Source: Sphingopyxis sp. H053 | GTDB taxonomy: Bacteria; Pseudomonadota; Alphaproteobacteria; Sphingomonadales; Sphingomonadaceae | DNA: 53,200 bases | Assembly: GCF_001468225.1 (NCBI RefSeq) | Contig: NZ_LNRU01000018.1 | Span: 1-53,200, forward strand | Direction: 5' to 3' | Shown: positions 35,167-43,176 of the stretch, piece after piece | Layout: each line of letters starts with the position of its first letter | Numbering within the stretch: the first letter of the stretch is position 1 | The notes under the pieces: generated by a model | Database searches by the model: none | Seen by the model: only the letters and a program-made list of their open reading frames with translations | Told to the model about the DNA's origin: nothing | Program-made: the position numbers and the translations under genes

Positions 35167-36827
35167 CGAAAGCCCAGGTGCCCGCCGACTCAGTGATCGT
35201 CGGATCCTATTCGCTCGAATCCCTGACCACGGGTATGTATGAAGATCCGCGGCACTGTATCCGCGAATATGTACAAAATGGCTATGACGCGATCCGTGCC
35301 GCGCGGGCCGTTGAACTGATCGGTCCGGCCGAAGGCCTCGTCACGGTTTCGATCAGCGGCTCGCAAAGTCGTCCCACGATCACCGTCAACGACGATGGCA
35401 CCGGCATTCCCTCCGCGCAGGCCGTCGGCATTCTCGTGTCTGTCGGGGCCAGCACCAAACGCTCGACGCTGAATGCAGGATTTCGGGGGATCGGGCGCCT
35501 TGCCGGCATCGCCTATTGTACGACCCTTCGTTTCTCCACCACCGTGGCAGGTGAGGATGTCGCGACCATCGTCGAGTTCGATTGCGGCCGCCTGCGAGGT
35601 TTCATGAAGCCCAGCGCGGACTATCAGGATATTCGCGAAGTCATCCGGCAATGCTCCACGAGCGACATCAGGACGGCACCGGTTGATGCCCATTGGACCG
35701 AGGTTGAAATGATCGGCCTCACCGGTGTCGGTCTCGAATTTGCCGAAATCGAAAAGCTGGTGCCCTATCTCCGACAGGTTTGTCCGACCGATTATTTGGA
35801 TCGCTTCACCTTCGCGCCGCGCATCCGGAATTTCGCCGAGACAGTCGGACATCCGATCGGCTCGATCGAGGTTGAAACGCGCTACAAGCGCGAACGCACC
35901 CAGATCCTCAAGGCCTATGACGATGCGACGCCGACGAGCGATCCGCGCAAGCCATCGACCGTGAATGACATCGAACTATTCAACAACGCCGAGCTCGGCT
36001 GGCATGGCTGGATCGCCCGTTCGAACTTCAAGGGAGAACTTACCGACGACACGGTCGCAGGCGTGCGCTTCCGGATGAAAAATATCCAGATAGACGGGTC
36101 GAGCCTCATCGAGACTTTAGGGTCTGAGCTGACACTCGGTGGCACCGAAGGCCGCCTCCAACGCTACGCCGTCGGAGAGATTTTCATCACCAATCCCGCC
36201 GTAATCCCCAACGCGCGCCGCGACGGGTTCGAGGACAGCGCGGCCTGGCGCCAGATCCGCACTGACGTGAAGACGAAGGTCGCAAAGCGCGTCGTCACCC
36301 TCGTCCGGGAAGCCTCGAAGAGCCGGACGACGCTCCGCTCGATCGCCAGCGAAATAGCCGGGCTCGCGCGAACGATCGATGCGGAGTGGATCGAACCTGT
36401 CGTTGCCGACCGGGTCGCCGCCACCATCAATCGCATCCTTGCCCGGCTGAAGCCTGAGAAGCTCACCGGCGGAGACCCCGATGAGGTCGGTGGCCATGTG
36501 TCGAGGCTCAAGACATTGCAGGAGAAGCTCGACGAACTGCGCGCCCGCCCGAAACCGGAACCCGAGAGACCCCAGGAGGGAGGTGGCAACGTGCCTGCGC
36601 CGGAGGACGATGATGGCGGTGGTGCGGATGACGGCAACGACATTGGCGGCGGCAGCGGCGAAAGCGATGACGTCGGCGACGACGACGAGATGGATTCCCC
36701 CGACGCCTGGCCTGCCGACCGCATGCTGGCAGCTGTGCGCTTCATCATCGAATCCGAACAGGGTGCAGAGGAGGCGCAGCGCATATTCGCGGCTGCCGCT
36801 GCCCATCTTGCTGCGGGAGGACCATGA
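35163..36827 (+). CDS. GHKL (HSP90-like) ATPase, second copy
   Basis: 554 residues, start overlapping the PIN gene stop (ATGA). It is paralogous to the first copy: N box Glu35 and Asn39 in IREYVQNGYDAI, G1 box NDDGTGIP at 76-83, G2 region GFRGIGRLAG from 106, and YAVGEIFITNPAVIPNARRD in the second domain. Unlike the first copy it ends with a low-complexity acidic/Gly linker (about 473-513) and a short C-terminal helix (AVRFIIESEQGAEEAQRIF) that could dock a partner. The pair may form a heterodimer. Confidence 0.85.
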   Translation: MTKAQVPADSVIVGSYSLESLTTGMYEDPRHCIREYVQNGYDAIRAARAVELIGPAEGLVTVSISGSQSRPTITVNDDGTGIPSAQAVGILVSVGASTKRSTLNAGFRGIGRLAGIAYCTTLRFSTTVAGEDVATIVEFDCGRLRGFMKPSADYQDIREVIRQCSTSDIRTAPVDAHWTEVEMIGLTGVGLEFAEIEKLVPYLRQVCPTDYLDRFTFAPRIRNFAETVGHPIGSIEVETRYKRERTQILKAYDDATPTSDPRKPSTVNDIELFNNAELGWHGWIARSNFKGELTDDTVAGVRFRMKNIQIDGSSLIETLGSELTLGGTEGRLQRYAVGEIFITNPAVIPNARRDGFEDSAAWRQIRTDVKTKVAKRVVTLVREASKSRTTLRSIASEIAGLARTIDAEWIEPVVADRVAATINRILARLKPEKLTGGDPDEVGGHVSRLKTLQEKLDELRARPKPEPERPQEGGGNVPAPEDDDGGGADDGNDIGGGSGESDDVGDDDEMDSPDAWPADRMLAAVRFIIESEQGAEEAQRIFAAAAAHLAAGGP

Positions 36828-36949
36828 CCCACGGGCTTTACGTCATCGCATCTCTCGCCGGATGAGCGCTGCCGCCCTGTTCCAGACGATATCCGTGAGA
36901 ATCAGACCATGCTGCCGGACGGCAAAACAGAGCCCATAGGGAAAGATAC

Positions 36950-37135
36950 TCATGTCGTGCGCCGAAGCGGTGCCTCGAGGAGCAGTTGCAGCGTCTTTCG
37001 CTTGCGCCTTATTCGGGCAATAATCTCCGTCACACGCGACGGCGACAATCCGAATTGCCGTCCGAGTGCCGCATAGCTTGCCCCTTCGCTATGCAGCCTC
37101 TCCATTTCGGCATTCCGGGCATCCTTCACCGTCAT
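36950..37135 (-). CDS. Small helix-turn-helix protein
   Basis: 61 residues from ATG 37135 (GAGGA eight bases before; ATG 37150 also in frame). The core SYAALGRQFGLSPSRVTEII is a clear helix-turn-helix, with a basic C-terminus. It reads toward the end of the GHKL cassette and divergently from the nuclease row, so it may control one of them. The rest of the 36828-37388 gap shows nothing else. Confidence 0.7.
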   Translation of the reverse strand: MTVKDARNAEMERLHSEGASYAALGRQFGLSPSRVTEIIARIRRKRKTLQLLLEAPLRRTT

Positions 37136-37388
37136 CGATCTTGTCCTCATATCGAGATCCCCGACGGCGTTTCGCCGTTGGACCGGTCCTCCCAGTATCT
37201 CGCCGCGATATCATCACGCAAGTAGAAGTTCATTCTATGTTCCTGTCCGCTCTCCGGCTTCGAATTCTTCTCGTTCTGCCACTCCGGCGAAGGACGCTAT
37301 AGCGATCCACGGCTTTGACTGGCTTTGGAACAAGCTTTTCTTCATGGTCCGTCCGCATCATGGATATGGAAAGGGGAATGGCCGGCCG

Positions 37389-37877
37389 ATGATCGAACAG
37401 GAACAAGCCAGCTGGAAATCCCGTGACTATTTCGCCGAAATGTATGTGGCGGGCCTGATGGCCGACGCCGGCTGGAACCTCTATTTCCCGCACCGCGACC
37501 AGGGGTTCGACATGATCGCAACCTATGCTGCCGCCGACGGTATGATCGTCCGGCCAGTCCAGGTGAAGGGCAAATATCCGACCGAGGGAAAAACAGACAA
37601 GGCTCGCTACGGTTATGTGGGTCCGATCACGGCTTTTCATGACGACATGATCCTGGCAATCCCGCTCTTCGCAGGGCTCGAGGATCCTGCGCCGCGACAC
37701 ATCGCCTGGATGCCGCGCAAGGCCATTCGTCCCGCCGCCCAGGATCGCTGGCGATGCGAACCGGCGCGCTTCGTCGATGGCTTGCCAAAGCCCCGCGACA
37801 CTTTTCTGGGATATTTCGACCAGGTGGGATTAATGCGCTGGGTCCTGCCCACCATCGATCCGATCCTGGCGGACTAG
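37389..37877 (+). CDS. PD-(D/E)XK-like nuclease protein
   Basis: 162 residues from ATG 37389 (ATG 37344 also in frame). The pattern SRDYFAEMYVAGLMADAGWN (helix) followed by QGFDMIAT (Asp41) and VQVKGKY (Gln58-x-Lys60) fits the restriction-endonuclease-like fold in which Gln replaces the usual Glu, as in some DUF4365-like proteins. Function unknown; a DNA-cleavage or DNA-binding role is inferred. It ends nine bases before the GIY-YIG gene. Confidence 0.65.
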   Translation: MIEQEQASWKSRDYFAEMYVAGLMADAGWNLYFPHRDQGFDMIATYAAADGMIVRPVQVKGKYPTEGKTDKARYGYVGPITAFHDDMILAIPLFAGLEDPAPRHIAWMPRKAIRPAAQDRWRCEPARFVDGLPKPRDTFLGYFDQVGLMRWVLPTIDPILAD

Positions 37878-37885
37878 CCGCCGCG

Positions 37886-38737
37886 ATGCCGCTAACCTTC
37901 AACATGCTGCTGCGCTCGGAAGGCATCGATCCGGCCGAGGTGCGCCTGCTCCGTCATCAGACCGAGAAGGAGCGTGGCCGCACACCTTATTCGCTCTGGC
38001 GCGACGATCCCGCTGCCTTCGAGCGATATCAATCCGTCCAGGACGTGAAACAGCGCAGCCATTTCCGCAGTGCCTTTTGGGCGAGCTTCGTGGCGCCGCC
38101 CGGCGGCGGCACCCTGTTCGTCGGCCTCTATCGGGTGAAGCTGATCGGCGCCGTCGCGGTCGGTGCGATCGACGCCTTCACCGGGCGGGGCATCGGCGAG
38201 GAGAAGGGCTGGGCGCAATATGATCAATATGACTGTATATTGATGCCGGATCTCGCTGACTATGTCGGCCGCCTGTCCATCCATTGGGGTGATAGCGCGA
38301 GCAGCCGCCGCGCCTGGAAGCAGCGGGCGGAGCTGCGCGACAAGCCGATCGTTGAGCTCTTGCGTGCCTTTCGCGAGGATCCCTTCCCGGGCTTCACCAA
38401 TCTCATCCGTCCGCTGTCCGAGGTCGAGACGATACCACCGGCGTGGAAGGAAGTGCTCGCCGCCAGCCGAGGGGTCTATCTGCTCGCCTGTCCGCGCACG
38501 CGTGAACATTATGTCGGGTCCGCCTGCTCAGCCGGAGGGTTCCTCGCGCGCTGGCGCGATTATGTCGCGTCCGGTCATGGCGGCAATGTCGGCCTCAGAA
38601 TCCGCGACCCTTCCGATTTTACGGTCAGCATCCTCGAGGTCGCGGGGTCGGCCGCCTCGGAGGCCGACATCCTTGCCATGGAAGCTCAATGGAAAGCGAA
38701 GCTTTTGAGCCGCTCCATCGGCCTCAACCGCAATTGA
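37886..38737 (+). CDS. GIY-YIG nuclease-domain protein
   Basis: 283 residues from ATG 37886. The C-terminal 95 residues are a GIY-YIG domain: GVY at 196-198, YVG at 209-211, the catalytic Arg222 (FLARWRDY), Glu266 (ILAMEAQWK) and a terminal Asn (LNRN). The N-terminal 190 residues are an unassigned domain (LRRHQTEKERGRTPYSLW-like region and FVGLYRVKLIGAV) seen before such nucleases. It could restrict incoming DNA or act as a repair or homing-type nuclease. It is the second gene of the nuclease row. Confidence 0.82.
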   Translation: MPLTFNMLLRSEGIDPAEVRLLRHQTEKERGRTPYSLWRDDPAAFERYQSVQDVKQRSHFRSAFWASFVAPPGGGTLFVGLYRVKLIGAVAVGAIDAFTGRGIGEEKGWAQYDQYDCILMPDLADYVGRLSIHWGDSASSRRAWKQRAELRDKPIVELLRAFREDPFPGFTNLIRPLSEVETIPPAWKEVLAASRGVYLLACPRTREHYVGSACSAGGFLARWRDYVASGHGGNVGLRIRDPSDFTVSILEVAGSAASEADILAMEAQWKAKLLSRSIGLNRN

Positions 38738-38792
38738 GTAGGTGCGATGCGACCTTGCCCCTCGGTCGCCAGCCCGGCAGGAGAATACGGCC

Positions 38793-39263
38793 ATGATGCG
38801 CGGTGACGAGATCGACCGGGAATTCCGGGCCATCGTGTTCGACTTCTTCTATTGGTTCTCGCGCTTCGAATTCGCGCTGAAGGAAAGGCGCTATCTGAAG
38901 TCGCATGTGGTCGGACGGAAAGCGGAACCGAGCTGGAAGGAATTCTGGGAAGCCCATGAAGGTGCGTACAAACTGACGCCCGCAGCCAAAGCGCTCATCG
39001 CGGCAAAACCCGAACGGCAGATCGTCGGCGAGCCCGACCATGATTTCGAAGAGCCGCCGATCCCCGAAGATACCTCGGACCTCCAAGCACTGACGATATA
39101 CGTACGGACGGTCCGTAACAACCTCTTCCACGGCGGCAAGCATGGGCTTAGCTATTGGAGCGATCCGCCGCGTACCCGTCTTCTCCTCACGACCACGATC
39201 ACCATTCTCGATGAGCTGGCCAGACTCGGCGGTTTTGGCGGCGATTATGATCTCTATTACTGA
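38793..39263 (+). CDS. HEPN-like protein with an R-x4-H motif
   Basis: 156 residues from ATG 38793 (AGGAG ten bases before). It is helical, with the motif Arg108-Asn-Asn-Leu-Phe-His113 in VRTVRNNLFHGGKH, the R-x4-6-H signature of HEPN RNases, and N-terminal aromatic-rich helices (FDFFYWFSRFEFAL). HEPN proteins are usually RNases in toxin-antitoxin or defence modules. The family match is by motif only. It overlaps the DUF3800 gene by 17 bases, which suggests a working pair. Confidence 0.68.
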   Translation: MMRGDEIDREFRAIVFDFFYWFSRFEFALKERRYLKSHVVGRKAEPSWKEFWEAHEGAYKLTPAAKALIAAKPERQIVGEPDHDFEEPPIPEDTSDLQALTIYVRTVRNNLFHGGKHGLSYWSDPPRTRLLLTTTITILDELARLGGFGGDYDLYY

Positions 39264-40359
39264 ACCCCATGGCTCTCCGCCCGAACCCACCGCCTATTTT
39301 ATCGATGAGAGCGGCCATAGCGGCGATCTCGCAGCCACCCGCGCGCTCGATTTCGCCGATCAGCCGGTCTTCGCGCTTGCCTGTATCGGCGTCGCCGATG
39401 CAAGGGCGCTCGGCGCCGAGATGGAACGCCTGCGCGGTGTCCATGGCTGCGGCCCGGGCGAGCTCAAATCGGCCATGGCGCGCTTGCCCCGGTTCGTGAC
39501 CGACCTCGCGGCCTATCTGAAGGCGCGGGACTGCCCGGTCTTCATCGAGCTCGTTGACAAGCGCTTCTTTATCGCCGCGCATGTTGTGACCTATCTGCTC
39601 TGCGGCGGGCTTGGCCTGGGCCAGGTGCCCGAACCTGTTCGCAACGCCGTCGCCGAATTCCTGACCGACGAACCGGCCGACGCTCTCCTGCTCGGCTATC
39701 TCGCAGCATGCCGCGAGCCGTCGCTCCCGGCTATCCGCGTGCTTCTCGATGAGCTGTGGGCCTGGTTCGACGCCTCGGACGGAGACATCGCCAGAGTCGG
39801 CCAGTTTCTCACAATGGAAGCCCGAGACCGTGCCTGTCGGGCCGACGCCGACACAAGGGCCTTCCTGCCGCTGCCCGACCGGACCGAGTCCGACCGGATG
39901 GTCTGGATGCTGCCCAACCTGACATCGCTCGCTCATATGTATGGCCGCATCAACCTGTCCCGTGCCGGGGGTCTCGAAGGCGTGAGCCTCGTCCATGACG
40001 AGCAACTCCAATATGGCCGCGTTCTTGCCGACACCAAGGCGGCGATGGATGACCTCGCCCGGCAGGGGCCTGTCATGCATCTTCCCTTCGCCGACTATGA
40101 CGTGTCCGGCGCCGCCGCGTTATGCTTCACCGCCAGCACGAACGATCTGTGCTTGCAGGCCAGCGATCTCCTTGCCGGTTGCGCCATGCGGTTCGCGCGC
40201 GATGCCGCGGACAAGCGGCGCCGGCTCGATCCGTCGCTGCGCGAGGCCTTTTTCGCGCTCTTGAGGCTCACCGACGCGTCCAGGGGCCACGGTGTCAATC
40301 TCGTCTTCACCTATGCGGCGCTGGGCCGGATGGGCATACCGGTCCACCGGGCGTTCTGA
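39247..40359 (+). CDS. DUF3800 protein (RNase H-like fold)
   Basis: 370 residues from ATG 39247, which overlaps the HEPN-like gene by 17 bases. The N-terminal DESG motif (Asp20 in AYFIDESGHSGDL) and the C-terminal LCLQASDLLAG are hallmarks of DUF3800, predicted to have an RNase H-like fold and common in mobile and defence-associated regions. The middle part is longer than in small members. Activity is not known; pairing with a HEPN-like gene is notable. Confidence 0.82.
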   Translation: MISITEPHGSPPEPTAYFIDESGHSGDLAATRALDFADQPVFALACIGVADARALGAEMERLRGVHGCGPGELKSAMARLPRFVTDLAAYLKARDCPVFIELVDKRFFIAAHVVTYLLCGGLGLGQVPEPVRNAVAEFLTDEPADALLLGYLAACREPSLPAIRVLLDELWAWFDASDGDIARVGQFLTMEARDRACRADADTRAFLPLPDRTESDRMVWMLPNLTSLAHMYGRINLSRAGGLEGVSLVHDEQLQYGRVLADTKAAMDDLARQGPVMHLPFADYDVSGAAALCFTASTNDLCLQASDLLAGCAMRFARDAADKRRRLDPSLREAFFALLRLTDASRGHGVNLVFTYAALGRMGIPVHRAF

Positions 40360-40413
40360 ACGCCTTGTGGGAGGGAGGGCCTAAAGCGGCCAAACTTCGC
40401 GGGGGAGCGTGAG

Positions 40414-41061
40414 ATGATCCGTATCGAACCACTGATGACGCGCTTGAGCGGCAGACGTCCGATTTTCCACTCGGAGGCGGACTTCCAGCATGAACTGGCG
40501 ATCGAACTCCGGCCCATGGACCCCGCGCTCGCGCTGCGGCTCGAATATCCCTTCGGGCTCGGTGCGCGCGCCAGCCTCGACATCCTTCTCCGAAAGAAAA
40601 ATGTGCTGGCCGGCCTCGAACTCAAATATCTGTGCCGCGCCGCCGATGTCTCGGTCGCCGGCGAGGCGTTCCGCCTGCGCCATCAAAGCGCGCACGACAT
40701 CCGCCGCTACGACGTCTGCAAGGATGTCGTCCGCATGGAGGCCTTCTGCGAACGCTTCGGCGCCTCCGGTGGGGTCCTCATCCTCACCAACGACCCGGCC
40801 TATTGGTCGCCGCGCCGGCGCGCCGACACGTTCGACGCCGCGTTCAACCTCGCCGACCTTCGGGTGCTTGGCGGCACGCTCGCCTGGGCCGAGGGCACCG
40901 GCACGGGAACGACCAGGGGGCGGGAGGTGCCGCTGGCAATCGCCGGTAGCTATCCGCTGGCCTGGCGCGACTATGCCGAAGTCGGTGGAGCCGGCGGCCG
41001 CTTGCGCTATCTCTTTATCCCGATCGGCTGCGTCGAATCCCGAGGCGCCGCGGACGCTTGA
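40414..41061 (+). CDS. PD-(D/E)XK nuclease-fold protein
   Basis: 215 residues from ATG 40414 with GGGGGAG nearby. The motif set is complete: helix FHSEADFQHELAIEL (Glu21), Asp56 (ASLDILLR) and Glu69-x-Lys71 (AGLELKY). A C-terminal tail of about 80 residues resembles that of small Mrr- or DUF-type restriction proteins. It ends the plus-strand nuclease row; the next gene converges with it. Role in defence or DNA repair inferred. Confidence 0.75.
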   Translation: MIRIEPLMTRLSGRRPIFHSEADFQHELAIELRPMDPALALRLEYPFGLGARASLDILLRKKNVLAGLELKYLCRAADVSVAGEAFRLRHQSAHDIRRYDVCKDVVRMEAFCERFGASGGVLILTNDPAYWSPRRRADTFDAAFNLADLRVLGGTLAWAEGTGTGTTRGREVPLAIAGSYPLAWRDYAEVGGAGGRLRYLFIPIGCVESRGAADA

Positions 41062-41106
41062 GCATCGCGTCGTGGCATGTCGTCGCTATTTTCAGCCACG
41101 GCTCTG

Positions 41107-41892
41107 CTAGACCCAGACCGAGGAGCCATAGGCACGTCGGAGCGCGCGACGCCGCTCTTCCTCGCGGCGGGCCTGCGCCCGGGCTCCTTCGGGCCTGATC
41201 TCGCAATCAAGATCGTAGAGCGACGCCTTGGCCATGTTGAAGCCCGCATTGAGAGTCTCCCGGCCAAAATCGTCGGTATGGGGCTTCGCGTCGAACCCGG
41301 CATGGATTGCGACCGCGATCAGCAGGCCATTGGGGACATAGACCGGCCCGAGCTTTTCGCCGCCGGGATAGCGGCATTCATAATTCTCGGCGATATGCTT
41401 CAGCCAATAGCTGTTGGTCGCGGGCCGGATCGTCTTCGTTCGTTCGACCCGCGCGACGAAGGCGAGACTGGCGAGGAAGGGTTCGGCCGAATGATCGCTG
41501 ACCAGCTCGGCCCGGTCGTCGTCGAAGCGCTGGCGCCGTACCGCTGCCGTGTCGTCCGGCTGCCATTCGCCGATGCCGAAGCCGCCGGCGGTCAGCGTCG
41601 GATAGCGCTCGGCCACCTGCTCGAGTGCAGCCTTGGCGACCGCTCGGTACAGTGCCATACCCGGACCGTGGAAGTCATGCTGCGCCAGATAGGTTGTAAA
41701 CGCCGCGCCATCGGCGACGGCATGATGACCCGCGTCCATATTCGCCTTGAGCGACGCATAGGTCCGGTATCCCAGCCCCCGCGCGAGCGCTTCGCAGCGG
41801 TGCGACGATTTGACCTCGGGCAGCGCCTTGGTCAGCGAACGTTTGACCGCATCGACAGCGGACGCAGTGACGGAAATGGACAGGGTGAACAT
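41107..41892 (-). CDS. Unknown plasmid-type protein
   Basis: 261 residues. The N-terminus has the pattern SHRCEALARGLGYRTYASLK, which I have seen at the start of several unassigned plasmid proteins; the C-terminus is highly charged (RAQARREEERRRAL). No catalytic motif, signal or membrane helix. The ribosome site (GGAGGTGCTCC) precedes ATG 41892. It converges on the nuclease row. Confidence 0.75.
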   Translation of the reverse strand: MFTLSISVTASAVDAVKRSLTKALPEVKSSHRCEALARGLGYRTYASLKANMDAGHHAVADGAAFTTYLAQHDFHGPGMALYRAVAKAALEQVAERYPTLTAGGFGIGEWQPDDTAAVRRQRFDDDRAELVSDHSAEPFLASLAFVARVERTKTIRPATNSYWLKHIAENYECRYPGGEKLGPVYVPNGLLIAVAIHAGFDAKPHTDDFGRETLNAGFNMAKASLYDLDCEIRPEGARAQARREEERRRALRRAYGSSVWV

Positions 41893-42638
41893 GGAGCACC
41901 TCCAGGAGGGGCGTGGCCGTTCGCCGATTACGCAGCTGCCCGGTGGAAGGGTGCCTCGGTATCATGATGCAAAAGCTCGATGCTCTTCGGACGTTTGACC
42001 CGGCGACAGGTCACAGGTGTCCAACCTGCAATGCGATATAGGAATCCTGGTTCGGCGCCGCAAGGGCTGCGCAGCGGTTCGCTCTGAACCATTCCGCTGA
42101 CGGAGTTGAGCGAGGACGGCTGCCCGCTGGCGCGGGCACCGCCGCTCTATCTCCGCGTCGCTCGCGCGCCGCTCCGACCGAGCGCCGGATGCGCCGGATC
42201 TCGGCCCTGCCGGGTGACGATCGGCTGCCGGAGGAAGAACGCCGCGGGGTGAAGGATAGGGTGGATGTGGAGATCAGCGGCGCGAGCGGAAAGGCCGCGG
42301 ACGGCGGTCGGCCGCGTCGGCGGAGGCCTCGAGATCGGCGGCAAGCTGACGCAGCGCCCGCGCGGCGCCCAGCCGTTCGAGGCCGTCGCCATGCGCGGCC
42401 GCGCTGCCGCGCTCGGCGCGGGACCGCGCCAGCCGCGCGACCGTTCGCATCGTCTCCGAGTCCATGCGCGCGATCATAGCGCCCGAGCCACCGTGAAGCG
42501 AGCCTCGGTGCGGCGGCGAAGGTGGAGGTCCCCTTGCGCGTCGGCACGCGGCCGCGGCGGTGGGACAGAGAGGAGAGAGGGCTTTTGGGAGGTGTCGCTT
42601 CGGATTGGCCTGAGCGACATATGTCAAAGGAAAGTCTC
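41893..42638. other. GC-rich gap with one doubtful small gene
   Basis: About 750 bases with many overlapping open frames of Arg/Pro-rich composition, as expected of GC-rich noncoding DNA. I see no terminator. The end holds a purine-rich leader with GGGACAGAGA (42562-42571), and AAAGGAAA as ribosome site of the DUF736 gene. Confidence 0.5.
42274..42477 (-). CDS. Doubtful small gene
   Basis: 67 residues from ATG 42477: MIARMDSETMRTVARLARSR at the start and ALRQLAADLEASADAAD near the end, a helical, Ala/Arg-rich sequence that looks more protein-like than its neighbouring frames. No ribosome site was found. May be a chance frame. Confidence 0.3.
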   Translation of the reverse strand: MIARMDSETMRTVARLARSRAERGSAAAHGDGLERLGAARALRQLAADLEASADAADRRPRPFRSRR

Positions 42639-43103
42639 ATGAATATCGGTGAATTCAACATCCGCAATGGCCGTCTCCTGGGTTCGATCGCCACCCGTAC
42701 GATCGATCTGCCGCGCCTCGGCCTCCGTCCCGTCGAAAGCGACAATGACCGCGCCCCGGTCTTCGAGATCATCGCGCTCAATGTCGGCAATCGCTGGGTC
42801 CAGGTCGGCGCACTCTGGGAAGCCGTCGCCAAGCACACGACCGGCGAGGTGTTTCTCCAGGGCTCGATCGACGATCCGGGCCTCGCCGAACCGCTCCCTA
42901 TCGCGCTCTTCGGAAGCGATGAGGATGGCTATCGCGTCGCCTGGCGTCGCCCGCAGCGGCGCGACGATTTCGGTCCCGCGATCCGCTCGGGCCGCGCCGG
43001 CGATCCCTCGGGGGATCAGGGCGGCTTCGGCGACAGCACCGCTGGTCGCGACGGCGGCGTGATGGGCGACGAGCAGCCCGTCGATGACGAGATCCCCTTC
43101 TGA
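42639..43103 (+). CDS. DUF736 protein
   Basis: 154 residues from ATG 42639. The first 100 residues match the DUF736 family of alphaproteobacterial plasmids (MNIGEFNIRNGRLLGSIATR, then LNVGNRWVQVGALWEA); the tail is Asp/Gly rich and ends DDEIPF, like the acidic tip of single-strand DNA-binding proteins, which may bind partner proteins (inference). A terminator follows directly. Confidence 0.88.
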   Translation: MNIGEFNIRNGRLLGSIATRTIDLPRLGLRPVESDNDRAPVFEIIALNVGNRWVQVGALWEAVAKHTTGEVFLQGSIDDPGLAEPLPIALFGSDEDGYRVAWRRPQRRDDFGPAIRSGRAGDPSGDQGGFGDSTAGRDGGVMGDEQPVDDEIPF

Positions 43104-43117
43104 AGGGGGTCTTGACC

Positions 43118-43149
43118 GGGCCGGGGGCGTTCGCGCGCCCGGCCCTTTT
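43118..43149 (+). terminator. Rho-independent terminator after DUF736
   Basis: GGGCCGGG (43118-43125) pairs with CCCGGCCC (43138-43145), loop of 12 bases, followed by TTTT. It ends the DUF736 transcript, 14 bases after the stop codon. Confidence 0.85.
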
Positions 43150-43176
43150 CTCTTCTTTCATTGGAAAGGTCAGGAC

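Noticed and set aside
36824..36865. 13-codon frame overlapping the end of the second GHKL gene
   Set aside because: ATG and a purine-rich site are present but the frame is too short to support as a gene.
42011..42838. 275-codon minus-strand frame over the gap and the DUF736 gene
   Set aside because: Runs through the DUF736 gene on the other strand and has Arg/Pro/Ser-rich, low-complexity sequence.
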